Source of the DNA: Nitrosomonas sp. Nm84
Lineage (GTDB): Bacteria > Pseudomonadota > Gammaproteobacteria > Burkholderiales > Nitrosomonadaceae
Assembly (NCBI RefSeq): GCF_003201565.1
Contig: NZ_QJJP01000004.1
Span: 1 to 64,000 of the forward strand
Reading direction: 5' to 3'
Length of the DNA: 64,000 bases
The notes beneath the pieces are model-generated. The model was not told where the DNA came from and made no database searches. It worked only from the letters and a program-made list of their open reading frames with translations. Positions 7,889 through 16,478 of the stretch are shown piece by piece (position 1 is the stretch's first letter; each line of letters opens with the position of its first letter). Position numbers and translations under genes: made by a program.

Positions 7889-9820
7889 ATGGAAAGCAAT
7901 AAACAATCGTTACTAGCATTCGCTTCACTAATTGCTTCGTATCATCAATCAAATGTCCCTGAATTAAGCAACACCCAAATAACGCAATCCAGTTCTACAA
8001 AAGCTTTTCAATTTGTATTGTCGTGCAGTATGGTTGTAATTGCGAGTGTTTGTAGCACGATATTACCTGTACATGCCAATCCGAGTTTTGTTGATCCTGC
8101 ATCACTTAAATTTACACCTGCAAAAAAGAATGGTGGCGCAGAAGATTGGGTAAAAGGGCGAATTTTGGTTATGCCACGTGCTGGTTTGCCAGAGAAAGTA
8201 CTGGATAAGATCTTGGAGGAGCACGACGGTAAAGCCAGGAAAATTGGTCAAAGCGATTTGTACATTGTCGATTTGCCGGAGTATTCGGAAGAGGGCGCCG
8301 TTACAAAACTGAAACACCATCCGCATCTTAAGTTTGCAGAGCTTGATCGCGTTGTTACTTCCGCATTGGTTCCTAATGATCCTTATTATAACTATCTGGG
8401 GGATGCATGGCATTTGCCCAAAATAGGTGCAACCGCTGCATGGGATATTGCTCAAGGCGCGGGCATTACCATTGCGATACTGGATTCAGGTGTTGATGGC
8501 ACACATCCTGATCTTTCAGCGAATATGGTGCCGGGTTGGAATTTTAACGACAATAGTGCTGATTCCTCGGATTTAGGTGGGCATGGCACATTAGTGGCCG
8601 GCGCGGCTGCTGCCATTACCAACAATAACTTAGGTGTAGCAGGTGTCGCGGGGCAATCAAAACTCATGCCAATTCGTGTTACTGATTCGGCTGGGTACGG
8701 TTCTGTAAGTGCGATCGCGCAAGGAATTACTTATGCTACTGATAATGGAGCACGAGTTGCCAATGCAAGCTTCCTAGGGCTTAGCAATTATCCGACAATA
8801 CAAAGTGCTGCACAATACATGAAAAACAAAGGCGGTTTAGTAACAGTTTCTGCAGGAAATACGGCATCTTTGGAAAATTATCCGGTTATCACATCAATGA
8901 TTTCCGTATCGGCTACTGATGAGAATGATTTAAAATCTGGCTTTTCAAGTTATGGTGATTATGTAACAGTATCAGCACCCGGTTCTGGTATTTGGACCAC
9001 TCATAGCGGTGGTGATTACTGGGGAGTTTCCGGCACTTCGTTTTCCAGTCCAATAACCGCTGGTGTTATCGCTTCAATGATGTCGGCCAATCCGAGATTG
9101 AGCAGTGGTGAAATTGAGAATTTATTGTTTTCCACTGTGGTTGATTTAGGCGCAAGTGGGCGTGATCCTTATTTTGGCCATGGCCGGGTGGATGCTGCGC
9201 GAGCTGTACAAGCTGCAAAAATAGCCGTGCCAATCCAGGATACAGAAGCGCCCAATGTGTCGATTGTCGATCCGTTGGGGGGGGCTACTGTGCAAGATTT
9301 AGTACCCGTTGATATTCAAGCGATCGATAATGTTGGTGTAGCACGGGCTGAATTGTGGGTTAACAATACCAGTGTTGCTGTGGATAGTTCTGCACCGTTT
9401 GCGTTTACCTGGGATTCGAAGGGTGCTCAGAATGGTACGGCCAGTCTTACGGTTCGTGCATATGATGCGGCAAATAATATGGCTGCTTCGAGTATTGAAG
9501 TGAGCGTCAATAATCCAGTGCAGCCGCCGGTTGCGGATACGCAACCCCCTGTTGTACAGATCATTAATCCGGTAGCAGGCAATGTTTCCGGTAATGTCGC
9601 GATTAGTGTGAATGCATCCGATAATAGTAGCGCTTCGGGTATTTCGCTATGGATTTATATCGATGGATCGCTAAAGGCTTCCGGCACGGGCAGTACCATG
9701 AGTGCCAATTGGAATATTCGTAAAAATGTCAGAATCGGTACTCACACCATCCAAGCTGTGGCGAGAGACGCTGCCGGGAATACATCCAGTACTGCGGTAA
9801 ATGTCAACGTAGTCAAGTAA
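7889..9820 (+). CDS. Subtilisin-like (S8) serine protease, exported
   Basis: This 643-residue protein has a long N-terminal extension with a hydrophobic export segment ending near ILPVHA (about 39-62). An inhibitor-like propeptide follows (about 80-150), then the S8 domain with the full triad: D in IAILDSGVDGTHPD, H in GGHGTLVAG, S in GVSGTSFSSP. Two Ig-like/cadherin-like modules (DTEAPNVSIVDP... and DTQPPVVQIINP...) end the protein and may bind cell surface or substrate. The start at 7889 is set by GAGAGGAG (7874-7881); the in-frame TTG at 7835 has no SD. A c-di-GMP riboswitch precedes it and a terminator follows, so it is a single-gene unit. Surface-protein processing is a plausible role by inference. 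Confidence 0.92.
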   Translation: MESNKQSLLAFASLIASYHQSNVPELSNTQITQSSSTKAFQFVLSCSMVVIASVCSTILPVHANPSFVDPASLKFTPAKKNGGAEDWVKGRILVMPRAGLPEKVLDKILEEHDGKARKIGQSDLYIVDLPEYSEEGAVTKLKHHPHLKFAELDRVVTSALVPNDPYYNYLGDAWHLPKIGATAAWDIAQGAGITIAILDSGVDGTHPDLSANMVPGWNFNDNSADSSDLGGHGTLVAGAAAAITNNNLGVAGVAGQSKLMPIRVTDSAGYGSVSAIAQGITYATDNGARVANASFLGLSNYPTIQSAAQYMKNKGGLVTVSAGNTASLENYPVITSMISVSATDENDLKSGFSSYGDYVTVSAPGSGIWTTHSGGDYWGVSGTSFSSPITAGVIASMMSANPRLSSGEIENLLFSTVVDLGASGRDPYFGHGRVDAARAVQAAKIAVPIQDTEAPNVSIVDPLGGATVQDLVPVDIQAIDNVGVARAELWVNNTSVAVDSSAPFAFTWDSKGAQNGTASLTVRAYDAANNMAASSIEVSVNNPVQPPVADTQPPVVQIINPVAGNVSGNVAISVNASDNSSASGISLWIYIDGSLKASGTGSTMSANWNIRKNVRIGTHTIQAVARDAAGNTSSTAVNVNVVK

Positions 9821-9833
9821 ACCAAACCAAACC

Positions 9834-9874
9834 AAAAGTTGAGTTACTGCTCCTCGGTATGACTCAACTTTTTT
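9834..9874 (+). terminator. Rho-independent terminator of the S8 protease gene
   Basis: AAAGTTGAGT pairs with ACTCAACTTT around a 17-nt loop, with a run of T to 9874. It is 13 nt after the stop codon. Confidence 0.85.
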
Positions 9875-9941
9875 GGATTGAATAGTAAGAGATTCGTCCC
9901 GGTATTGTCTATGTTTTACTGAAGTGAATAAGACTGCTAAC

Positions 9942-10406
9942 TTACGAAGACCATGGAAACTTAAATCCGCGTTGAGTTTCTTCTTTGGAAATATTTTTTT
10001 CATCGGAAGTCATCGTATTTAAGGGGGCCTCACTATCACTGATTGCATTTTGTTGCACAGCCGATGCTTTAGGTTCCGGTTTGGTGTGAAATAGTTGACT
10101 GAGTTGCTGTGCCAACTGACTGGCTGCTTCTATACTCAACGCGATACGGCAGGACATGGTTGCATCAATGGTATCCGGTGTTTTTTCTCCGGATCTGGCC
10201 ATGCGATTTAATGTGGTGATCAGTTGCGGATCAACAAAACCAAAGTCCACGATGATAACGCGTTGTCCACCTTGCACAGCGGTGAAATTTGCATAGATTG
10301 GCTGGCTGGTATGTTGATTTTGCTGCATTTTAACGTTGATCTGTAGTGCTTGTTGGCGAGATGTATCGGCCGAGTTACCGGCTTGTGTATCACTATTATT
10401 CGTCAT
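9942..10406 (-). CDS. DUF3467-like protein
   Basis: This 154-residue protein has a middle part (about 36-110) reading QPIYANFTAVQGGQ...IVDFGFVDPQ and then CRIALSIEAASQLAQQLSQLF. That pattern resembles DUF3467, a small domain of unknown function found in bacteria and archaea. The N-terminal 30 and C-terminal 45 residues are polar and probably disordered, ending in GFKFPWSS. There is no signal peptide or membrane segment. It is downstream of the giant repeat protein on the same strand with a hairpin in between, so readthrough expression is possible. Confidence 0.6.
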   Translation of the reverse strand: MTNNSDTQAGNSADTSRQQALQINVKMQQNQHTSQPIYANFTAVQGGQRVIIVDFGFVDPQLITTLNRMARSGEKTPDTIDATMSCRIALSIEAASQLAQQLSQLFHTKPEPKASAVQQNAISDSEAPLNTMTSDEKNISKEETQRGFKFPWSS

Positions 10407-10501
10407 AATTATCTCCTTTAATTTTGAGTCTTGATTTGATTGCTATGTTCAGCGGTCAATCGGTATCGCTTTGTTTTTTTCTGAGCATACCATAACAAAG
10501 A

Positions 10502-10529
10502 CCCCTTCCAGATTTGATTCTGGAAGGGG
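10502..10529 (-). terminator. Hairpin after the giant repeat-protein gene
   Basis: A 10-bp perfect stem CCCCTTCCAG/CTGGAAGGGG with an 8-nt loop lies 36 nt after the stop. The downstream side on the minus strand is only moderately T-rich (TCTTTG), so it may be a weak terminator or an mRNA-stabilising end. Confidence 0.55.
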
Positions 10530-10565
10530 CCGTGGTACTTCAGTTCAGACTATAAAATAAAAAGC

Positions 10566-13500
10566 CTAGAGAAGCATATCATGAGTGAGATTCGCACCTA
10601 CAATTTCAACTTCAGGTAGCGATCTTTCACCAACAGATAGATCGGATCCCAATACATCGTGGTCATATCCCAATACATGGCCATACTCGTGAACGACTGC
10701 AGAGTAAAGGTCGATCATGTGTGGGTTGACATGATTGCTGCCGATAGACCAACCATAGCCGGCTGCATCGTCGTCGATAGTGATTCCCAACGAACCGTTC
10801 CATTCCGCCAGTGTTTTACCATCATCCTGATCTCCCAGGTTGCTGATATTCAAGCTGGTTTCACGAAGCGCTATCAAATCATCCGAGCTTGCACCGTGCT
10901 CTGACCAATAAGCAATTGCTTTATCGGCGACATGCCCCAATACGGCCGCGTTCAATATTGGCGCATGACCGCCTACAACAGGGTTGCCATCAAGGGTGAG
11001 AGCAGCTTTTGGCGCTAACGTAATGCCGCCGGTATCGGTTTCGTCAATCGTACCGTCTTTGCCAACATCGGTATTGAACATGTATTTCACAGTGGGCCAT
11101 GCTGCAGAGTTAGTTCCTACGGTCGTACCCACTACTGCACCTGTATCATACTTCGTTGAAATTACATACAAGGAACCATCTGCATCTGGTGTGAAATTAA
11201 TGGTTACATCACCCGCATTAACGCCAGTTCCCAATGTGATTTGATTTGCAGCAAGACTGACTTGTGTAGCAGTATCACCCGGATCAATACCATTGTTGTC
11301 AAGATCAGTGATTTTGAACAACTTGACATCGTTCTTGGTCAGGCTGAAAGCACCCACTGAACCACTGTTGTCACTTTGGTCAATAAACACGGTCATTGGA
11401 TCCGGTGCGGTACCTGGATCGGATCCATCAAATCCTTTAATGGTATTGGATAGACCTGTGTAGTAGAAGAACACACCAGGATTGGTACTGTTGATCAATC
11501 CGCTTTTTACACCATACTGGATAACACCGCCTTGCGAGGCATAAAAATCCTCGAAGTTTGGTGCGGTACCATTAATATACTGCTGAACAGTCGTGCCGGT
11601 CGGTGTAATTTGAGCAAAGTTGATGAACTTGACGTTCGCGGTATCCGTATCGGTAGCCGTTGAGTTGTCATCATCTTTACCAATCGCCGTCACTGTATTG
11701 GTGTTGGTTGGAACTGCAATACTCACTGGCACGGTCAGGTTGGCTTTAAAGTTCCAGGATTCATTTTTGTCAACTTTATAATCGCCATTCGTATCACCGC
11801 CTACATAATAATCGCCATACGAAGTGCCGGATGAGAATCCGGTGAGTAAATTAACATCATCACCTGGTGCTGCAGTACCACGATCATCTACCAATGAGGT
11901 AAGAACGAGTGCTTGATCCGTTGAAGCAGGGCTCGTATTGGTAACCACATACTGATAATTTGCTTTGCCATCAGCGGTTGTGAGTGATTCACTATCATTG
12001 AAAGTGCCGTCTTTGTTAGCATCGACAGTTTTCACAATATTGATGGCAGGCAAAATATCCCGTGCGGTGACGGTGTGATCATCATCATCGGTAGCGGTAG
12101 AGCCATCATCGTCGGTAACCACCACGGTTGCGACGTTATGGTGAGTTGCATTGGCATTGAGATCCAATGCGCGATCGATACTGAACGAGAACGATGCGCC
12201 GACGCCCAACACGACTGGCAAGCCGCCATTGGCTGCTTCCGCCGCTGCTTTCAGATCACCGAATTGGTCATCGGTCAGCGAAGTCACTGTGACTGAATCC
12301 ACCGTGCTGTTGTTGGTGATGGTGAAATCATAGGTTGCGGTATCGCCGCCTTCATTGATGGTAGCTTCGCCGGCCTTGATCAGGGTGACCGCTGGTGGAA
12401 CATCTTGTGCGGTGACGGTGTGATCATCATCATCGGTAGCGGTAGAGCCATCATCGTCGGTAACCACCACGGTTGCGACGTTATGGTGAGTTGCATTGGC
12501 ATTGAGATCCAATGCGCGATCGATACTGAACGAGAACGATGCGCCGACGCCCAACACGACTGGCAAGCCGCCATTGGCTGCTTCCGCCGCTGCTTTCAGA
12601 TCACCGAATTGGTCATCGGTCAGCGAAGTCACTGTGACTGAATCCACCGTGCTGTTGTTGGTGATGGTGAAATCATAGGTTGCGGTATCGCCGCCTTCAT
12701 TGATGGTAGCTTCGCCGGCCTTGATCAGGGTGACCGCTGGTGGAATATCGGTTCCAAGATACGAGCTGTCATCGGTATCATTAACAGTTTTAGTAATATT
12801 TGCATCGTCTTTAAAACTGCCAGTTGCCGTTCCAATGTTGGAGTATGCACCAACACTCGCAACGCCTGTAGCTTCGTAAATCCAGCTTTCGCCTAACTCT
12901 AGAACATTATCGCCATCATCGCCGCTAACGTAAGCCGGTACGACACCTTTATTGTCGCTTACGCTTACATCGGATAAATCGACGTTGCCGGCTCTGGTGA
13001 CAGTGTATGTCCATGTAACGGCGCTGTTTTCCGATATGGACAATCCATCGCTGCCGTTGGTGACTTTGTCGATGTTGATGACAGGATCTGCACCGAAGTA
13101 ATTGGCGTCATCGGAATCTGTGTCAGTGACTGTTTGTCCGTTTGAATTTACCGCTTGATAGGATATTGTTCCTGTATCTGTATGTTGCCCGCTCTGCCAG
13201 GTTGCTCCAGTGAAAGTAGGTGATACGTATATCTGTGAAGGACCAATCGAAGAGATAAGGATATTACTTCCTGCTACTGCGCCATTCAGATCAAAATCCG
13301 AGTCTGAAAGGGTAATGTTTGATAAGGTAGCGGTAAGACTGGAATTTGTTACTTCAAATTTAAATAGCGGATTGGTGCCACTGTTCATGATGGGACCGGG
13401 TGCAGTATCGGCATCTACCCACGTGGTGCCGCCATCAATAGAAACGAATTTCTGAATATCCAATAGCCCTGTTGTAGGGACTATCGCACGGTTACCAAAA

Positions 13501-14501
13501 TTTACGTTTGTTTCGGTTGGATCCACTGCCGTAATTAAAATGGGCGCTGGATTTGTGCTGGTTTGCGTCCAACCAGTTTGGTTGACTTCCCGCACACTAT
13601 ACGGATCGTTGTCGATATCGGATTTGTCCGCATCCGGTGTGACGGAGAAAGTATATGTGCCATTGGCAGCAGTGACTGTCGATGTCTCTCCGGCATCCAA
13701 TGTGCCATCGTGGTCGGTATCCAGGAATATGGTCCAATTGGCCAAGCCGACTTCGTCGTCTGCGTTGCCTGCAACATTATCGATACCATCAGCATCGCGC
13801 GTGCCGTCACCATTTTTATCGTTGAATTTCATGCCGCTGATTTCACCGGCAATAATCGCTGAAGGTGCAAGCTGTATCGATGTTGCGCCAGAGCCGCCGA
13901 TCTCAACGGTTGTTTGCAATGAACCGCCTGTCCAAGCATTGGCACCATCGGTGGGGCCGCTTCCCTGATTAGGTACTTCGCCCGGCTTGGCGATGCGCAG
14001 GCCATAGTAGATTTCGGCGAGACCATTCGTCGTCGTCACGCCGGTGTATACAAAGGTAACGGTGACCTGACCGTCCTTATTGCCTGTTCCGGTATAGGTT
14101 ACAGCGCTGACATTAGTAATATTGGCATCGACAGTGTGGAAAACACCACCACCATTTATGCCGCCACCATTGGTGAAGGTGTTATCCGCAGTAGGCGCGA
14201 TATAGGGAGTGGTTGCATCATGGGGGCCGGGTTGCCGACTAGTGTCAAAGGTTGTGATTTCGGTAAAACCACCTGCATTGGAGGTTTGCTGATAATAATT
14301 GTAGGTAATGTCAAAGGAATACGTTTGTCCATTGGTGAGGGGCGTTTGATTCGATGCTTTGTATATGAATACATGCGGAATGACTTCGCCCTCAAAATAA
14401 TTGGATTTCGCATCTGAAAGAATGTTGTTATTCCAATCCGCTACTTGTGAATCACCATCAGCCCAGTGTTGATAAACTTTATTAGTACTTCCTATTGCCA
14501 T
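10566..14501 (-). CDS. Giant SdrD-B-like repeat protein with terminal metalloprotease motif
   Basis: This is a 1311-residue protein. Residues about 1-215 are an unrecognised N-terminal module. About 220-345 is an SdrD-B-like (Cna-B-type) domain: GEISGMKFNDKNGDGTRD...VNFGN. Beta-sandwich repeats of the DUF11-like type follow (INIDKVTNGSDG, VTLIKAGEATINEGG twice, INIVKTVDANKDG). The C-terminal about 130 residues carry HEYGHVLGYDHD, a HExxHxxGxxH zinc-binding signature as in metzincins, in a matrixin-like setting. There is no Sec signal peptide or membrane anchor, so export by a type I or other route is likely if it is a surface protein. SD GGAGGG lies 7 nt before ATG 14501; the TTG at 14516 is inside the SD and is rejected. 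The downstream hairpin suggests one transcript. Confidence 0.82.
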   Translation of the reverse strand: MAIGSTNKVYQHWADGDSQVADWNNNILSDAKSNYFEGEVIPHVFIYKASNQTPLTNGQTYSFDITYNYYQQTSNAGGFTEITTFDTSRQPGPHDATTPYIAPTADNTFTNGGGINGGGVFHTVDANITNVSAVTYTGTGNKDGQVTVTFVYTGVTTTNGLAEIYYGLRIAKPGEVPNQGSGPTDGANAWTGGSLQTTVEIGGSGATSIQLAPSAIIAGEISGMKFNDKNGDGTRDADGIDNVAGNADDEVGLANWTIFLDTDHDGTLDAGETSTVTAANGTYTFSVTPDADKSDIDNDPYSVREVNQTGWTQTSTNPAPILITAVDPTETNVNFGNRAIVPTTGLLDIQKFVSIDGGTTWVDADTAPGPIMNSGTNPLFKFEVTNSSLTATLSNITLSDSDFDLNGAVAGSNILISSIGPSQIYVSPTFTGATWQSGQHTDTGTISYQAVNSNGQTVTDTDSDDANYFGADPVINIDKVTNGSDGLSISENSAVTWTYTVTRAGNVDLSDVSVSDNKGVVPAYVSGDDGDNVLELGESWIYEATGVASVGAYSNIGTATGSFKDDANITKTVNDTDDSSYLGTDIPPAVTLIKAGEATINEGGDTATYDFTITNNSTVDSVTVTSLTDDQFGDLKAAAEAANGGLPVVLGVGASFSFSIDRALDLNANATHHNVATVVVTDDDGSTATDDDDHTVTAQDVPPAVTLIKAGEATINEGGDTATYDFTITNNSTVDSVTVTSLTDDQFGDLKAAAEAANGGLPVVLGVGASFSFSIDRALDLNANATHHNVATVVVTDDDGSTATDDDDHTVTARDILPAINIVKTVDANKDGTFNDSESLTTADGKANYQYVVTNTSPASTDQALVLTSLVDDRGTAAPGDDVNLLTGFSSGTSYGDYYVGGDTNGDYKVDKNESWNFKANLTVPVSIAVPTNTNTVTAIGKDDDNSTATDTDTANVKFINFAQITPTGTTVQQYINGTAPNFEDFYASQGGVIQYGVKSGLINSTNPGVFFYYTGLSNTIKGFDGSDPGTAPDPMTVFIDQSDNSGSVGAFSLTKNDVKLFKITDLDNNGIDPGDTATQVSLAANQITLGTGVNAGDVTINFTPDADGSLYVISTKYDTGAVVGTTVGTNSAAWPTVKYMFNTDVGKDGTIDETDTGGITLAPKAALTLDGNPVVGGHAPILNAAVLGHVADKAIAYWSEHGASSDDLIALRETSLNISNLGDQDDGKTLAEWNGSLGITIDDDAAGYGWSIGSNHVNPHMIDLYSAVVHEYGHVLGYDHDVLGSDLSVGERSLPEVEIVGANLTHDMLL
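12062..12745. repeat. Perfect tandem duplication inside the giant repeat gene
   Basis: 12062-12400 and 12407-12745 are identical over 339 bp, with a 345-bp (115-codon) period that keeps the frame. Each copy encodes one beta-sandwich repeat starting near PPAVTLIKAGEATINE and ending in DDDDHTVTA. Complete identity at third codon positions means recent duplication or gene conversion. Copy number may vary between strains, and this could also be an assembly-sensitive place. Confidence 0.95.
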
Positions 14502-14680
14502 GATTATTCCCTCCAATTGGTTTTAAGACGCTTTGCCGTCGACGACTATTTCATTTTTTTGTAACGTAATGACAATGGAATTAACCTTGCACTTCGCCCG
14601 TCTTGGCATTCGTTTACTGTTATGGTTCTTTTTGTTAAGCTTAAAGTTGTATTTTTCTACATGCCGTTTTTATTCCAGTA

Positions 14681-14738
14681 AACTTCTAAGTCAAATATCC
14701 CGATAAATTGATAACTTCTAAGTCAAATATCTCGATAA
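14681..14738. promoter_or_regulatory. Pair of 26-bp direct repeats, 32-bp period
   Basis: 14681-14706 and 14713-14738 match at 25 of 26 positions (core AACTTCTAAGTCAAATATC then CGATAA). The 32-bp period is about three helical turns, so two protein units would sit on the same DNA face. They lie 180-237 bp upstream of the giant repeat-protein start and downstream of the orphan regulator gene. A regulator binding site is inferred from this geometry. Confidence 0.55.
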
Positions 14739-14860
14739 TTTTATTAAGAAATAAAAACCACTCTCTGAATGTAGCAATGTGAATCTATCATCGAACGAAA
14801 CGTTGAAGTTGGCTGAAATCTCTCAAGAGATTCGATGAATATAACTAGAATAATCAGGAT

Positions 14861-14878
14861 AAACCTCCTAGGAGGTTT
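14861..14878. promoter_or_regulatory. Perfect 18-bp palindrome
   Basis: AAACCTCCTAGGAGGTTT is fully self-complementary without a spacer. It is about 360 bp upstream of the giant gene. No T-run follows on either strand, so a protein-binding dyad is more likely than a terminator. Confidence 0.45.
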
Positions 14879-15230
14879 GTGCGTCAACCAATCGTGACTT
14901 AGCTGTGCCGTGGAATCTGAATAAATTGTTAGGTGTTAATGGTTTATCGAGTTAGCGAGTAGCTACAGTCAAGCCACTATGTTTCCATAGCCGGAATTTG
15001 TAGTCTTGATTGAATTGCCCACTTGTGGAGTGTGAATTGCTGGTATTGCATTGATGCGTCCTACAAGAAACATGGGATTGTCTAGTGTATTGATTTCGAT
15101 GAAAATTGTCGTCCGGAACAATGATTCAATATAGCTGATTGAGTTGTTCCGACAGATGAGCGCAGGATTGTTGAGAAAACGTGCCGGGAATAAAATTGGC
15201 CTTGATAAAATATTTCCTTTGATCAAGTGA

Positions 15231-15914
15231 TTATTTTTGCTTTAGTTTATGCTTGTGCACATAACTCCATAATTCCAGCTTATTGCTTACTTCAAGCTTT
15301 TCGTAGATCGATGTGAGATGGTTGCGGAGCGTACTTTCGCTGATGTTGAGTTTGTTAGAAATCACTTTGGCGGGTACGCCGGCATTTTCTATCATGGTGA
15401 AAAAAATCTTTTTCTCTTTAGGGGTGAGTTTATCGACTTTATTTTCTTCTTGAATATACTCTTTTTCGGAAGCTTGCTCAGATAGTTTGCCGATGAGTTT
15501 TTTAATATAAGTCTGATTCAACCATAGTTGACCTTCATGTACTCTTTCAATTGCTTTCAGAATCGTGTTCAACGACGCTTCTTTTTCAATGATGCCTTTG
15601 GCACCGGCGAGTATGGCTTTGTCATAGACTTCAGAGTCTTGCATCCATTTCAGAATAAGAATCTTGGCATGTGATGATGTGACCAATTGCATAATAGTTT
15701 GCGACTCCTTGTCAGAATTAAGATTCATATCAAGGAACATGACATCGGGTGATAATTTCTCAAGATTGGGAATCGCACTCGTGCAATTAGCAAAGCTTCC
15801 AACTACTTTCATCTTCGGTTGCTGTTTGTTAATCAGTATTTCCAGACCATAATGCACGATACTAGAGTGCCCAATGAGTAATACTCGGATAGGTTTTTCT
15901 GATGGATCGCTCAT
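15231..15914 (-). CDS. Atypical LuxR-type response regulator (orphan)
   Basis: This 227-residue protein has a receiver-like domain (about 9-125) and a LuxR HTH (about 160-220: KLTPKEKKIFFTMIENAGVPAKVISNKLNISESTLRNHLTSIYEKL). D62 (MFLDMNL) and K111 (IIEKEAS) are kept. The usual acidic pair after strand 1 is replaced by G-H-S (VLLIGHSS), and the Thr/Ser switch position reads ILKWMQ. Magnesium-dependent phosphorylation is therefore doubtful and it may act without a kinase; none is adjacent. The frame is open to 16055, but the alignable domain begins after ATG 15914. The SD is weak. It lies upstream of the giant repeat gene on the same strand, so control of that gene is a natural guess. Confidence 0.8.
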   Translation of the reverse strand: MSDPSEKPIRVLLIGHSSIVHYGLEILINKQQPKMKVVGSFANCTSAIPNLEKLSPDVMFLDMNLNSDKESQTIMQLVTSSHAKILILKWMQDSEVYDKAILAGAKGIIEKEASLNTILKAIERVHEGQLWLNQTYIKKLIGKLSEQASEKEYIQEENKVDKLTPKEKKIFFTMIENAGVPAKVISNKLNISESTLRNHLTSIYEKLEVSNKLELWSYVHKHKLKQK

Positions 15915-16157
15915 GATTTTTTTTCGGGAGTAACTCGTGGACAGTATATTACGGTATCGGTTGCATAAGAAAATGAGCAAGCAAGCATACTTTTTTATAT
16001 CTTTTTTATGAATTGCTAATAAATTCAACACAGAAGCTATCATGCGCCGCGTCAAATCATGTTTTGGTAGTGATTTGTCGAGTGATTACATACGCACCCC
16101 GCGTATTCCGTGAAACTCCAATAATAGACATGAATGACTATCTGGCAAGGGTTTTAC

Positions 16158-16478
16158 TTACATGGTAGACGGTAGCTGACTTTGAATACGCTTTGTCTTG
16201 GCACGTATTCTTCTGGCATCTTTAGGATCAATAACCAGCGGTCGATAAATTTCTATTCTGTCATGGGGTTGCAGTCGGTTACCGCGCTGTGTCATTTTGC
16301 CGAAAATACCGAGTTTGCTTGTTGTCAGATCAATATCGGCGAACTGATCCAGTATGCCTGAAAGGATGATGGCCTGTTCAACTGTACAATCAGTAGGTAC
16401 ATTGAGCTTCTTGAGGATCTGAATATGGGGCAGTGCGTATACAACTTCGATTTGGAAAGTGTTGTCACGGTTTGCCAT
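16158..16478 (-). CDS. ratB: RnfH/RatB family protein
   Basis: This 106-residue protein has a ubiquitin-like beta-grasp fold pattern: FQIEVVYALPHIQILKKLNVPTDCTVEQAI, KLGIFGK, LQPHDRIEIYRPLVIDPKDARRIRA. This is the RnfH (RatB) family, which is almost always next to ratA. A TTG at 16499 would extend it by 7 codons; ATG 16478 overlaps the ratA stop by 14 nt and is preferred. Function is not firmly established. Confidence 0.88.
   Translation of the reverse strand: MANRDNTFQIEVVYALPHIQILKKLNVPTDCTVEQAIILSGILDQFADIDLTTSKLGIFGKMTQRGNRLQPHDRIEIYRPLVIDPKDARRIRAKTKRIQSQLPSTM

Larger units (their letters stand above)
14502..15230. other. Long upstream region of the giant repeat-protein gene
   Basis: No convincing gene lies in this stretch of about 730 bp. 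It holds the direct repeats at 14681-14738, the palindrome at 14861-14878, a small hairpin AATCTC/GAGATT (14817-14832) and an 8-bp inverted repeat CGGAACAA/TTGTTCCG (15114-15121 and 15144-15151). Such density of symmetric elements suggests a regulated promoter region for the large gene, whose start is at its left end. Confidence 0.5.

Noticed and set aside
12032-12678. Several overlapping short frames on both strands inside the giant repeat gene
   Set aside because: They recur at the 345-bp period only because the DNA is duplicated; the minus-strand main frame explains the codon pattern.
11640-12760. CRISPR-like repetition
   Set aside because: The periodic sequence is coding, in frame and of 345-bp period, without short repeats and unique spacers. 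No CRISPR array was found elsewhere.
14969-15226. 85-codon frame on the minus strand downstream of the orphan regulator
   Set aside because: It starts with TTG without SD, has no recognisable domain and crosses symmetric elements of a promoter region.
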